In this document: positions 12,898-24,064 of the stretch, piece after piece | Numbering within the stretch: position 1 is the stretch's first letter | Layout: each line of letters starts with the position of its first letter | Assembly (NCBI GenBank): GCA_030674185.1 | Contig: CM060307.1 | Location: 64,059,653-64,123,652 of the forward strand | Length of the DNA stretch: 64,000 nucleotides | Direction: 5' to 3' | Origin: Monoplex corrugatus | Taxonomy: Eukaryota; Mollusca; Gastropoda; Littorinimorpha; Ranellidae | The notes under the pieces: generated by a model | The model's database searches: none | Seen by the model: the letters and a program-made list of their open reading frames with translations, nothing else | What the model was told of the DNA's origin: nothing | Program-made: the position numbers and the translations under genes

Positions 12898-13085
12898 TCT
12901 GGTAATACAGATTTGAGTATTTTTGGTAATAGAGATTCGTTCATGGGTTTTGGTAATAAAGACTCGTGCATTTTTGGTAATAATGAATCATACATTTCTG
13001 GTTATAGAGATTCGTGCATTTTGGTAATAAGGAATCACACATTTTTGGTTATAGAAATTTGTGCATTTTGGTAATAAGGAATCAT
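12898..13085. repeat. ~30-bp tandem repeat (GGTAATA-type)
   Basis: About six units of the type TTTTGGTAATAAGGAATCA follow one another with small changes (TTTTTGGTAATAGAGATTCG and the like). The block lies just before the gypsy 3' LTR insertion. It is non-coding. Confidence 0.7.
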
Positions 13086-13180
13086 TTTAATGAAATCACG
13101 TCTAAACACAGAAAATGAAGTGTGTCCATTTGTATCTTTTCTTTCCCATCCCTGGTTATCCCGTATGACGTGGAAAGGAC

Positions 13181-14488
13181 TATCGCAGGAAGAAAGTGGT
13201 TTGGGTCCACCATGCATCGCAAGGGGGATACGTTTGAGAATTGGGGGTGAGAATGAAACATTGGGGATGATTAAGAAGAGTTGGGGGTGAGCATGAAAAA
13301 TTGTTTCTCTACTTTGAAGTATCGCAAGGAGGATTTGGTCTTGCCATCTATCAGGGAAAGAATTTAGTCTCTTTTTATCATAGGAGAATTTAGGGTCACT
13401 CTGTCTCCAACATCACATACAACCAGAAAGGAGAGTGACGAGAAGAAATGCACAAATACGCTGGACATGATTCTCAAAGCAGTCCACACATAGATTGATA
13501 ACTACAAAGCCTTTATTCAATTAAGCAAAAACGTAATTCAACATTCGTGCGTGCCATGAATCCTAATAGTCCTAAAACCCTAAGATGCACTACGAATCTT
13601 CACTAACTTACTTATCACTGAAATACTGAGCACTTCCATAGTTCCTACTCTATTCCCTCTCTCTCTCTCTCTCTGCTTCATGGAAAAGAAAACATACTAC
13701 CTACTTCTATCCCTACCCTAACAAAAGTATAAGATGAAACGTAGTTACATACCTTTAAGATAGGTTGGAGACTTCTCTCGTTCACTGACTCACTGTCACA
13801 CTGGGTGCCGACTCAGTGCTGACTCTCCCACTAGTGTGTCCTAACGACTGACTGCTAGCCTATATACAGTGCGATTACCAATTACCGATCTTTGTCTCTG
13901 CTACAAACATTCCCAGCTGCCCTCTAGCTGTCGATATCAATAAAACTGGGCATTTCAAATTTGGGGAACTTGGCGATCCTGGCATAGCTGCCTTGGTCGT
14001 CATTCAACCTACCTATAAATTTTCTTGGACATTGATGGCGATATTGACATAGCGGCCATGGTCGTCATTCAACAGTCCCGTAATTTGCTTGGGCATTGGT
14101 ATTTGCTGAGAAATGTTGGTATTCTGGGTTATCTACCCTTTGTGCCCATTAAAGGTGGATAAGAACCATGTGAGAGTTAGATCCCGTTTGAATGGAAATT
14201 GCTGAATGACAAATTGAATTATGGATGGCGTGATCTCCAGTGCGCCCACCTCATTAACTCGTCTACCGAGTCGGTCGAAGGAATGTTGGTAATTCAGGCC
14301 ATCCGCCCTTTGTGCCCACTAAAGATGGATGAGAACCACGTGGGCGCCAGACCCTGTCCGAATGGAAATAACTGAATGACCAGTTGAATTATGGATGGCC
14401 TGATCTGCAGCACACCCACCTCATTAACTCGTCTACCAAGTCAGTCGAAGGAATGTTTCTTCCCCCTAGAGGGGGGGCCCATGTGATA
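13181..14488 (-). repeat. 3' LTR of the gypsy element
   Basis: Matches 32,347-33,482. On minus it begins ATCACATGGGCC and ends CTGCGATA. It contains an AATAAA signal near 13,520. Unlike the 5' LTR it carries a ~165-bp segment twice (about 14,125-14,285 and 14,286-14,452; GAAGGAATGTTGGTAATTC marks the junction). This explains most of its extra length of about 170 bp. The LTR termini are ATCACA...GCGATA rather than the usual TG...CA. Confidence 0.8.
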
Positions 14489-17037
14489 ATATGTCCCCTC
14501 CCCGACAAAAAATGTCCTCATTTTTTTTATGTAACAGTATTGGGGGAATGGGCACATGAGGAAATAAGGTACAATTCAACACATATTCTCGCACATGAAT
14601 GACAGGCGATAGGAAGGTTTGGGAATAAGGAATTTTATCATAAGATTAATGGGAAATGGGATGAATTAGAACACACATGTGCATGCTGACGGCACACTGT
14701 AGCAGTCGGAATGGGCAGGTCAGGTCCAGGTAGATCTCGTTCACCAGCTGTGGTAGGCAAAGTTCTGTTTACACAGTCAAGACTCTCACACGTGTACAAA
14801 TGTCGTATTTGCACTACGAGAACACCATGCACCCATAGTTCATATCCATATGACGTATGCCGAAGGACGTCCAAAGAAACGTGGATGAGGGAGACGAACT
14901 GGTGTGTCAGCAAGCAGTCAGGCTGAAGACAAAGAAGAAATGCAGACTGCCTGATGACCGAAGACGTGAAAGTGGCGATAATGTGGCAAAGACCATGTCC
15001 AGAGTCATGCCATCACACTCTGTGTCACCCTCTATAACAGCAATGTTAATATGTGTGCGTGGATGTGTCTCGTATGCAAACTGTGACTGAATTGGTAAAA
15101 TGATGGTGTGTGAAAGGAGTCTATGTGACGTTGTAGTCAGGATGGAAGATGGCTCAGGAACGTTGTTGAGCTGAGATGACTGGAGCAGAGACCAGCCGCA
15201 GGACACTGGGATAATGTACAGAAGTAGTTGCGTGGAATCATCCCGATAGTGAAGATCAGTAGCTTGTTGCACAATGTGTTCGGATTCATGGGACTTTGAG
15301 GAAATGGGATGGGAAAATATAGCATTCAAATAAAGCGATCGCTTGTCATCCATGTCAAGAATAAGCAAAAAATACCACAACTACAATATAACTGAAATTT
15401 TCTGTAGTAGCATACAAAGTCTTACTATATCATACTATAGAATAAGGATATCTAACGCATAAAAGAAGGCAAGGCATGGCACGAAAAATGCAAAATAAGA
15501 ATACAAGGAAAATGCTATTCCAGAAAAAAAACAATGTAGCTTAAAAACACAATGCATGTACGGAGAAATATGTCCTGGAAACACAAGATACATGTACACA
15601 CAGAAATGTAGGCTGAAAAAGAAACTTAATCATGTAAATGACCAATACCCGAAAACCACATCATACATGTAAGCAACCATAATAATCATTTCAGAAGAGT
15701 GAATCATATGCAGCAATAGATCATAGACAGGCTGATACTTGATATCCTTACAAGATTGCAAGACAAGCAGTGGTAAGCTGCACTGCACCGTGAAGCTATT
15801 ACAGGTAATTTAAAGACATTGCAAGGAAGCGAAAAGCTTTCATCAAAGAGAAGCGCCACTTGAACTATCAACAGAAACACTAATACACATTGCCGACTGT
15901 CATGAATAAACAAGGGTGAAGAAGTGAGTGCACTTGTAGCACGTATAATGTTCATCACACAGGAAGAAGCTGCGACTCAATGTTTCATGTTGCCAATGTT
16001 CATTGTTACAAATTGTGAAGATCATCAGAAATGGTGTACACACAATAAGTAACTTATAGCACTTGAATACACATGGTCGAAGCACGCTGAAAAAGTAAAT
16101 GAAGTAACATAAAGTAGCATGTCTCCTTGGTACGGGATAGGGTAAAAGAAGTCTTGCAAACTTGTAACAGAGCTCAAATGAGGTTCATCATACCAATTTT
16201 GTTTTTATGGCATATAAACTACATGATCAGCAAATGAATGATAATGAAATAGAACATGTTGGTCTCATGAAGCTAAAGTTCAAAATCAACTGAACAATGT
16301 GATAATCGTTAGTAGGGTTAGTATGATTAGGAAAAAAATTCAAAATTCAACACATGCGTTGTTGTACGCAATAGACACCAGTGTAGTTCTCAGAAGCAGG
16401 AGAAGAACACTGGGAGACAAAAATGATACGGTACCGTATGACGTGAAATACATGAACTGATACCTTGGATAAGAGATAATACGATGCGATACGAAATGAT
16501 ACAAGATGCTGCTGTATGATTAGATTATAACATACGACACGTACTGATACCAGAGGATGAGAGGACAATATATGATACGCAATGATAAAAATGATACCCC
16601 GGGGTTGCATGAAAATAAATGAGTAGAAGAATAACGTGGTGAACATGTAATGAACGCAGATACAAAATATGCAGATGAACGTTTTATGAACGCAAGGTTA
16701 AAAATGAACGCAGAATTTGCATTGAGCAGGAATGCTTAAGGAGCATAAGAATGAAATCATGCAAGGATTACAAAAGGGTGTGAATGAAATGAATGAGCTC
16801 TAGAGCGCGAGCAATCATTCTGAGGACGGTGTCGCTATAGTAACGACTGTATACCGTAACGAATGAGGATGAACGAAAGGGGTAAGATAGGGACAGCAGG
16901 GCACTGGCCCTTGCAACGGATTTCCATTGTGATAATGCTCAGAAGAGTATGGAAACGTTGAACATACTATGTAACGGTTGATGAAATACATCTGAATATT
17001 TAATCACGAACGATTAAATTAACGGTCCGGAGTTTAA
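14489..17037 (-). other. 3' non-coding region of the gypsy element (part 1)
   Basis: A purine-rich stretch (GGGGAGGGGACA) abuts the 3' LTR and is the likely polypurine tract for plus-strand priming. A 157-codon minus frame (15,380-14,907) has no recognisable domain. An env-like role is neither supported nor excluded. About 15.6-17.03 kb matches the LARD-like element at 7.6-9.1 kb in inverse orientation. Confidence 0.6.
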
Positions 17038-17804
17038 CCCTTTCGCCGCCAGCCATCCTAATTTGCATGCATTCCCAGCGCCAGGTATGCATTTGTGAAA
17101 ATGACATTTTTAGGGTAACGTTTTTTAAAACAACATATCTCTGGAAGTAGAGATCCAAATGTTTAGCTGTTTTTTGTAACATGAAGGCAATTGAATACAG
17201 TTGTTTGTGGTTATATTTTTTTCTAAGTGTTGTGTCCTGAACAATTTTATATTTTTAGTTATTTGATAGCAAAATAAAATAACAAACAAACATTGACATA
17301 TTGTTTTGCGTGCTGATGATAAACAGGCAAGAAAATACAAAAGCAGACTCTGCACAATAAAGAACAAACATTGAACTCACCACTGAAAGTCAAAAAACTG
17401 TAATATTCCATGAAAAGTGAACAAACCAGGTGATAATCCAACATATCACTTACTCGAAAACAATGGAATAGAGGATGTTGGTGATGAAGGGGTAGGATGA
17501 AGGGATATTGCAGGAGAGGGTTGGAGTGGAGTATATACAGAGGGGAGGGGGGTAGAGTGGTTGGAGATGATGGTGAAGGGATACAAAGGATGGAGGGTGG
17601 TGGGCTGGAGGGTAGTGGAGGCAGGGAGGTTGGTGAGATGGAGGTTGTTAGTCCAAAAACTGTAATATCCCATGAAAAGAGAATAACCAAGTGATAATTC
17701 AGCATTCTACCATAAGCTCAAAAATACTGGGGTGGAAGGAAGTTGTGAAAGAGTGATGGGATAAGGAGGTGATGGAGGTGGAGGGGTGGGGGTAGAGAGG
17801 AGTA

Positions 17805-19321
17805 TCAGTTGAGTCCATAGAAAATTTGACCATCAGCCCGTTTGTAGTCTTGCCGAGTGTGGTACAGTTCAAAGCAGGTATCTGGGCACATGGGCTGGTC
17901 ACACTGCTTGCATTTGTAACTTGTCTGCACCCTCTTCCACCCCGTGCGGGTTCTTGAGCTGCAAACAATGCAGTCTGGACGACTTGAGTCAATCCTCCCA
18001 ATAAAATGTCTCTCTGTCAGTCGGCCAGGTCTGGGTGTATCTCTCTGGCCCTGGGTTTGAACCAGAGGGACATACGCTGTCAGAAGGCCATCAATGACCT
18101 TCTCCCTGAACACCCTGGGCTCAAGATGAGGTTTTGGTGTTGTCTTCTTGTAGACGATGTAGGCGTTGGTCAGGGCGACCTCCCGCAGGCGATGATACAC
18201 AGCATAATACCATTTGGAGACTTTGTGCGGGTAGGCATAGGTCCCCAACAACTGGTCAGTCAGGTCCACCCCACCCATATGCTGATTATAGTCCTCAGCA
18301 ATGACGGGTTTCTCTAGGTCACGAAACCCGCCTTCATGCTTCCCAGATTTCATCCTTCTATCTACCACATTGTCTGTGTGAACAGACGAGAGAAACAGAA
18401 CATATTTCACATCATGCCAAGCACAGGCCACAATGTCAGTGGATGCTGATTTCATGAAGATTGGATCCTCTCCTTTACGTAGTGGCATCTCCCTGCTGTT
18501 CATGCCGGGTGGCATGTTCTTCCTTCCAGGTCGTACAGTGCCACAATGGCCCAGGTTGAAGTTCTTCAGCTCACGAACCACGTTGGGGGAGGTATAAAAA
18601 GAATCTGTGTAGATGATGTGGCTGGTGTTGTGGAGGTCCTCCACCAGCTTCAACACCACACTCTCTGTGACACTGAAGTCCCTAGGACTGAAGCCATCAT
18701 ATGTGAAGGTTTCTCTCCCTGTATATATGAGGAACTTCAGGGCATAACCAGTGTCTGCCTCTGACAGGCAGAACTGTTTGATGCCAAACCTGATCGGCTT
18801 AGCGGGTAGAAATTGTTTGAAAAAGAGCCTCCCTTTGAATTTGATCATGGATTCGTCAATGCTCAAATTTTGTGTTGGGCTGTATGCTGCTGTGTACAGA
18901 GGATCAATGATGTTCAAGAGGGGTCTGACCTTGAAGAGAGGATCATATCCCTCCTCGCCTCTCTGCTTCTGGTTTGTATTGTCATTGAAATGAAGGAAGC
19001 GACTCAGCAGCTCATATCTGTTTCTTGACATTACTTGCCCAAACTGGACCTTGGTCAGCCAATAGGTGCGCCAGTAGTCCTCTAGCTCAGGCTTGTTGCA
19101 CAAGCCCATGGCAATCTGCAGGGCAAGATATGCCTTCATCTCCTCTGTAGTGGTCTCCTTGGCAGATTGAAGGCGGGAGTGGGGATCAAGATCTGTTATG
19201 CCACTCTGGAGCTGCTCAGCATATAGGTTTGACTGTGTGGCCATCAACTCAAAGACAGCATTGGGGAAGAACAGTTGAAAGTAATCAACTGGCTCAAAAT
19301 TTTCTGTATTCACCAGAACAC
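17805..19321 (-). CDS. piggyBac transposase, exon 2 (catalytic and C-terminal part)
   Basis: Cuts and pastes TTAA-flanked piggyBac DNA through a DDD active site in the nucleus. Counting from the codon at 19,313, the RNase-H-like fold shows D153 in SIDESMIKFKGR, D237 in IIYTDSFYTS and the third acidic residue in YNQHMGGVDLTDQ (D350). A C-terminal cysteine-rich domain follows (CIVC, CKQC, CPDTC), which in the family binds the transposon ends. The exon starts after an AG at 19,322-19,323, preceded by a pyrimidine-rich tract. Its phase (1) matches the GC donor at 23,524, giving a smooth join PKFNRKPG/VLVNTENFE. The catalytic exon is uninterrupted, but the N-terminal exon carries a stop and a frameshift, so the protein is probably not made intact. 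Confidence 0.88.
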
Positions 19322-19383
19322 CTGAAACAGAAAAATGTCATAATAAAGTTAGTAAAGTGAAGTAAAAAAAAAATGCATACAAG

Positions 19384-19384
<1 letters not shown>

Positions 19385-19441
<57 letters not shown>

Positions 19442-19513
19442 CTATACACACATATGCTTTTGCGAACACACACATGCACACACACAGACACACACAAACA
19501 CATACACACATAC

Positions 19514-19548
<35 letters not shown>

Positions 19549-19553
19549 CATGT

Positions 19554-19607
<54 letters not shown>

Positions 19608-19811
19608 CTACACACACAAGCACAGGCACACACATATACACAGAGAGACACATCTTCACCGCTCACTCCCCCCCCCACTCCCCCTCTGATCCAGAATGAA
19701 CTGATATAGTCACAACAAAGACAAACCATTTACACACACACCCTACATAATTATAATGTATGCTACTCCACATAAAACCCTGTTACAGACTTGAAAAGTC
19801 AAAACAACAAC

Positions 19812-19842
<31 letters not shown>
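19385..19842. repeat. (CA)n microsatellites
   Basis: Long CA tracts lie at about 19,385-19,440, 19,520-19,605 and 19,812-19,842, with ACACAT interruptions between them. The many cysteine-valine or threonine-histidine frames across them are not genes. Confidence 0.9.
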
Positions 19843-19844
<2 letters not shown>

Positions 19845-20038
19845 ACACAGAGACAAAAACATGTCATATAGGTAGAAAGAAACTCTAGGGAGAGCTAGAC
19901 AACAGAAGGTCTTCAGAGAAGTAACCCCCTTTAGACAAGTGTTTCGGCCCTGAATTCCTTACACTCTCGGGGGGCCGGGCCACATCCAGGTCATGACTCC
20001 TGGATGCCCTTCTGCTGTTGTCTATTTTTTTTTTTTTT

Positions 20039-20116
20039 CCCACGCCGGGGATCGAACCTGGGCGATTCTGCGCTTCAGAACTGCGGTACGCGGTTTTACC
20101 AATGTGCTAACGGGGC
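20039..20116 (-). mobile_element. tRNA-like sequence with poly(A), SINE or retroelement tail
   Basis: On minus it reads GCCCCGTTAGCACATTGG, a D-arm-like part, then GGTTCGATCCCCGG as T-arm/B-box, then GGCGTGGG and a run of about 14 A. The size (78 bases) and the two internal promoter boxes are tRNA-like, but the acceptor stem pairs imperfectly. It lies 20 bases beyond the stop codon of the R2-like ORF on the same strand. It may be a SINE, a tRNA pseudogene, or part of the element's own 3' end. Confidence 0.5.
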
Positions 20117-20136
20117 ACACATCATCTGTAGGGAAT

Positions 20137-23100
20137 TTAATCCTTATGAAGTTCACTTTTTTCGTTCCTCCTTGCCCAGATCCAGTTTGAGCTCCTTTCT
20201 GCTGCCTCTGCCATCGCTTTAAGGGCTCTAGTCCTCTTCTTCCCAGAAATGGCGAGTTGTTTCATGAGATCATAAGCGGAGGTGCCCACAAACCCTCTTG
20301 CCCCGACCTCAATGGCGAAGATTTTGACCCGCAGACCTGCTTTCTTCAGGGTGCTGGCAAGACCGGCGTATTTTTCGGTCTTGTAGATATGTGCTTCTTC
20401 CATTCTGCTTTCGTATGGCACAGTGAGTTCTATCAGAATCACTTGTTTCGAGGAGTCAGAGTGGAGAGCGATGTCTGGTCTCATGCCTGTCTTGCTGATG
20501 ACATCTGGGTAATTTCTCCACTCTGGGAGGTCTGCTGTACACTCCCAGTCGACTGCTCCATCCAGAAGACCCTTTGGCAATGTGCTGGTTGTCATAGCAC
20601 TTTCGGGCCAGACCTGTTTCCCTCCTGCTTTGTAGAACGTTGACATAGCAATTGGTGCGTTTGGGGTCATGGTTTTTTCGCTAACCACATCTGTGATCAC
20701 TTTCAGAACTTGGTTGTGCCTCCATGTATACCTTCCTTGGGCTAGCGCTACTTTGCAAGAGCTTAGGACATGTTCCACTGTTTGTTTCTTCTGACAGAGC
20801 GGACATGCTGGGTCGTCTGCTTTCCCCCATTTCACTAAGTTTGCATTCGAGGGGAGCAGGTCATATACAGATCTGAGGAGGAAGCTTATCCTTAGAGGAG
20901 CCATGTGCCACATATCGTTCCAGCTGAGACTTCTTTGGAGTGCACTGTCCCATGTTGTCCATTGCCCCTGTTGACCTTGCTGGACTGCCTTCTGCACTCT
21001 TTTGACATCTTCTTCTTCCTTCAACTCCTGTATGGTCATGTCTCTTTTTTCCTTCCCTTTGGCTTTGGACCACCACTGCATTTTTGTTGCTCCCAGTCCC
21101 TGTCTGTTGGTTTGCGTGTGTCCAATTATTTCTTTGATGCTGAGGTTTCTCTTGGCATTGTTTACAGCCTCTTGGACTTTCCACTTTCTGCCAGTTCTCA
21201 GCTTTGGATGAACTGATCTCACGATATTGTCTTCCGATTCCTCCAGCATGCTCAACAGTCTTGCTTTTCCAACTTTGTATTCCTCCACTATGGATTTGAG
21301 AGGTAGCTTCAGCATTGCTTGACGACAGTAGAATGCAACATCAGTGAGACCAGGTGGGACACCGAGCCATTTTCTTGTGTATTTGTTGATTTTGGCTTCC
21401 ATTGCTTCGACTGTGCTGGTGCAAATGTCATAGATTAGCAGTGGCCACAGCAGCTTTGGTATCAGCATGAACTGTAGACACCAGACTTTGTATTTGCCTG
21501 GCAGTCCGCAGTTATCTATTTTCTTCAGGCCTTCTTCTGCTGTTTGCTTGGTTTCACATCCCCTTTGTGTGTCTTTCAGGGAGTCATCATACCATCTTCC
21601 GAGACTTTTTACTGGCTCTTCTGTGACAGTGGGGATGGCTTGGTTGGCTACCATGAATTTGACTGAATCTGCCACTTTTCCTTTTCGCAGTGAGAGACTT
21701 CGGGATTTCTTAGGTTTGAACCTCATTCTTGAAGAGGCCACCAGCTCATCCAGCTGCTTTAAGATTTGGTGTGTATCTTCCTCACCCGTGGACAAGACTG
21801 TTGTGTCATCCATGAAAGCTTTCAGAGGAGGCATCTGGTATCCATCTCCCAGATTCACTGGACCTGAACTCTTCATTGCAGCTTTCAAGATGACTTCCAT
21901 TGCCAACACGAACAGTATGGGAGAGATTGCACAGCCCATTGCAATGCCCACCTCTAGGTCTATCCAGTCCGTGGTGTATTCTTTGGTAGAGAACCGCATT
22001 GAGAACCCTTGGAAATACTTCCTCAGCATTGTTCGGATGTTTTCTGGGATGTGATACATTTCAAGAGCCAGCTGGATCATATCGTGTGGAACTGATCCAT
22101 ATGCATTCGCCAGATCAAGCCAAACTACGTCAATGTCTCTCTTCTCTGTTCTTGCTTTTTGGATGGCATCCCAAATCAACGTGGCATGTTCCAAGCATCC
22201 AGGCATTCCTGGTATGCCTCCCTTTTGGACTGACATATCCAGATACTTGTTTTCAGTCAGGTATTTTGTCAATCTTGCTGCCATAACAGAGAAGAAGATT
22301 TTCCCCTCGACGTTCAGAAGTGATATTGGCCTGAACTGATTGATGCTGCTGGAGTTCTGCTCCTTCGGAATGTACACTCCTTCAGCTCTCATCCATTGGT
22401 CGCTGATCTTCTGGTTCCTCCATGCTGATCGAATCATCTTGTGGAGCCACTCGAGCACTTTTGGGCATTTCTTGTAGAGCAGGTATGGTATTCCGTTTGG
22501 TCCAGGTGCTGACTTGGCTCTGGCTTTCTTTACTACGTTCTTCACTTCATCCAGTGTTGGTGGTTTGTTATTGAATTTTCCTTCTGGCGCTGCAGGCCAA
22601 ACCAGATTCTGGATTTCAAGTGGTGCCTCGCGCTGAGAATCGGAATATGTTTCCCTGAGATGCTGCTCTAGGGTTTCCTTGCCCACTGTGAGAGTCCCTG
22701 ATTTGGGTTGTTCAAACAGCTTTCTTGAAAAGTCAAAGGGATCTTTGAAGAAACGATCTTGAGTCTTCTTCTTTTTGCTCTTTCTTCGCCTTGCTGATTC
22801 CACTTTGCTGAGAGCATTGTGTTTGGCCTTCAGATCTTTCCAGAGTTCCAGGAGCCCTTGCTTCTCGAATTCTGAGGCAGTTTTCATTCGCTTTTTAAGC
22901 TTCCTTTTCTCCCTCCGGATGCTCTCCATCTGTTGCTGTCTTCTGGATTTCTGGGGAGGCGTTTTTGTCTTTGGCTGCTTCACTCCATAAGTGTCCCTGC
23001 AGATAGAGTATATGATGTCTCCGTATGTGTCAAGTTTGTGTTCCAGCGTACTGTTCCCTATTAGCGCATTCAGCTTAAGGACAAGTTCCTCATCTAATTT

Positions 23101-23385
23101 CTCCCATTGTTCTTTTGCACCGGCAGGCGGCAAATTGAGTTTTCCACGTTTGGCGTTAAGAGCTTGTGCAAAATCCGCATCAGAACCGTCAGCGTGGATG
23201 TCCTTGGCACTATGGTTTAATTCCTGGCCTTGGTCATCCAACGTCTCACCTGCTATCGCAGTGCGCTGCTGCTGGTTCGTATGTGTCTTCAAACAGCCCA
23301 TTTTTGTCCTGTGGATCTTCATGCCGCGTTTGGTGGTGAATCTCCTTCCACACGCACACGGAAATTCCAACTGGTCATTAATCAT
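20137..23385 (-). CDS. Reverse transcriptase/restriction-like endonuclease of an R2-type retroelement
   Basis: A single uninterrupted 1,082-codon frame encodes the whole retrotransposition protein. In order: an N-terminal zinc knuckle (C10, C12, H25, C31) for target recognition; basic and coiled segments (about 145-210); reverse transcriptase with SAPGPNGIP (about 292-300), the palm aspartate in VWLDLANAYG (D424) and FMDD (524-527); a CCHC motif (C861, C864, H872, C877); and a PD-(D/E)xK-like endonuclease with RPD (969-971) and IELTVPYE (985-992). This order (zinc finger, RT, CCHC, endonuclease) is that of the R2/NeSL/Hero group. Those elements nick DNA and prime cDNA synthesis at the target. 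The closest clade cannot be settled by eye. The intact frame contrasts with the broken frames around it and suggests a recent insertion. Confidence 0.88.
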   Translation of the reverse strand: MINDQLEFPCACGRRFTTKRGMKIHRTKMGCLKTHTNQQQRTAIAGETLDDQGQELNHSAKDIHADGSDADFAQALNAKRGKLNLPPAGAKEQWEKLDEELVLKLNALIGNSTLEHKLDTYGDIIYSICRDTYGVKQPKTKTPPQKSRRQQQMESIRREKRKLKKRMKTASEFEKQGLLELWKDLKAKHNALSKVESARRRKSKKKKTQDRFFKDPFDFSRKLFEQPKSGTLTVGKETLEQHLRETYSDSQREAPLEIQNLVWPAAPEGKFNNKPPTLDEVKNVVKKARAKSAPGPNGIPYLLYKKCPKVLEWLHKMIRSAWRNQKISDQWMRAEGVYIPKEQNSSSINQFRPISLLNVEGKIFFSVMAARLTKYLTENKYLDMSVQKGGIPGMPGCLEHATLIWDAIQKARTEKRDIDVVWLDLANAYGSVPHDMIQLALEMYHIPENIRTMLRKYFQGFSMRFSTKEYTTDWIDLEVGIAMGCAISPILFVLAMEVILKAAMKSSGPVNLGDGYQMPPLKAFMDDTTVLSTGEEDTHQILKQLDELVASSRMRFKPKKSRSLSLRKGKVADSVKFMVANQAIPTVTEEPVKSLGRWYDDSLKDTQRGCETKQTAEEGLKKIDNCGLPGKYKVWCLQFMLIPKLLWPLLIYDICTSTVEAMEAKINKYTRKWLGVPPGLTDVAFYCRQAMLKLPLKSIVEEYKVGKARLLSMLEESEDNIVRSVHPKLRTGRKWKVQEAVNNAKRNLSIKEIIGHTQTNRQGLGATKMQWWSKAKGKEKRDMTIQELKEEEDVKRVQKAVQQGQQGQWTTWDSALQRSLSWNDMWHMAPLRISFLLRSVYDLLPSNANLVKWGKADDPACPLCQKKQTVEHVLSSCKVALAQGRYTWRHNQVLKVITDVVSEKTMTPNAPIAMSTFYKAGGKQVWPESAMTTSTLPKGLLDGAVDWECTADLPEWRNYPDVISKTGMRPDIALHSDSSKQVILIELTVPYESRMEEAHIYKTEKYAGLASTLKKAGLRVKIFAIEVGARGFVGTSAYDLMKQLAISGKKRTRALKAMAEAAERSSNWIWARRNEKSELHKD

Positions 23386-23524
23386 GGTCCGTTGTGCGTT
23401 TCCAGTCGTGATGGAGTCAGTGCCGATGGATTCATCATTCTCTCCCCCTTTCGGTGAATCCTGGGAGCATCTTTCATATATATATGTAAGCTGAAATCAA
23501 ATGTAAACAAACTCAACCACTTGC

Positions 23525-24064
23525 CTGGTTTTCTGTTGAATTTGGGCAGCCATTCCCCTGGGGCATAGGGATCATCTTGGTGGTACAATTCCCATTGAAA
23601 TAGGTCAGGGTTTGGCACAGATTGACGACTACGAAGCCGCGCACCTCTGGTCTGACCACGCCCCCTTTGACTTCGTCTTGACACACTTCTTTCACTAGTT
23701 TCAGTCCCACTTGGTCCACGCACACTCAGTTGACCTTGGCTAGCTGCCAACTCTTCCCCATAACACACATTTCCATAACTGCTGACAGCACGAAACAAAC
23801 GCTGGCCCACAGCGTGCGAGCCAACACCCCCCCTCACACTTGTTGTTCCACTAGCCTAGTCCCTGGCCGGTCACCAACACTTTCTCTGGCACGCGCAGCC
23901 TCGCTATCATCGCTATCACTGCCCCAATCGAGATCACCACAAGGGTCAGGATAATCTTCATCCGATTCTGCATTCTCTGATTATCTATTCAGTATTCTGA
24001 TCACTTCATTCGTTGTAAAAGTACGACGAGTACGAATCCCGAAAGTACTTGGTTGTGAAGCCAT
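23525..24064 (-). pseudogene. piggyBac transposase, N-terminal exon (broken)
   Basis: Reading starts at ATG 24,064 with a serine/threonine-rich start. It continues through an acidic segment typical of piggyBac N-termini (SDSDDSE), an arginine-rich part and WLPKFNRKPG, ending at the GC donor. A stop codon interrupts at about 23,983-23,981 and the frame shifts near a G-run at about 23,830. Unless these lie in unrecognised introns, the copy cannot produce a full transposase. Family N-termini carry DNA-binding and dimerisation functions. Confidence 0.7.

Larger units (their letters stand above)
19905..23480 (-). mobile_element. R2-like (RLE-type) non-LTR retrotransposon
   Basis: The element is defined by the ORF at 23,385-20,137 and a minus-strand 3' region. 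That region has a tRNA-like segment (20,116-20,039), a run of about 14 A (20,038-20,025) and GC-rich DNA (GGCCCGGCCCCCCGAGAG) to about 19,905. The 5' boundary is not visible; it must lie between the ORF start and the piggyBac donor at 23,524. No target duplication was found by eye, so both ends are approximate. Confidence 0.6.
19322..23524 (-). other. GC-AG intron of the piggyBac transposase, occupied by a retroelement
   Basis: The donor reads CCAG/GCAAGTGG, a consensus GC-type 5' splice site. The acceptor is TTTTTCTGTTTCAG/G. Both are phase 1. The intron is 4.2 kb and contains (CA)n tracts and the R2-like reverse transcriptase ORF in the same orientation. Confidence 0.65.

Noticed and set aside
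14907..15380. env-like gene in the gypsy 3' region
   Set aside because: The 157-codon frame has no signal peptide, transmembrane segment pattern or known motif, and the homologous part of the LARD-like element has no matching frame.
19338..19729. Long cysteine/valine or threonine/histidine open frames
   Set aside because: Produced by (CA)n repeats read in several frames on both strands; the same holds for 31,268-31,570, 42,426-43,278, 46,558-47,181, 50,541-51,274 and 62,790-63,457.
20039..20116. Functional tRNA gene
   Set aside because: The acceptor stem pairs imperfectly and a genomic poly(A) follows directly, which points to a SINE or retroposed copy.
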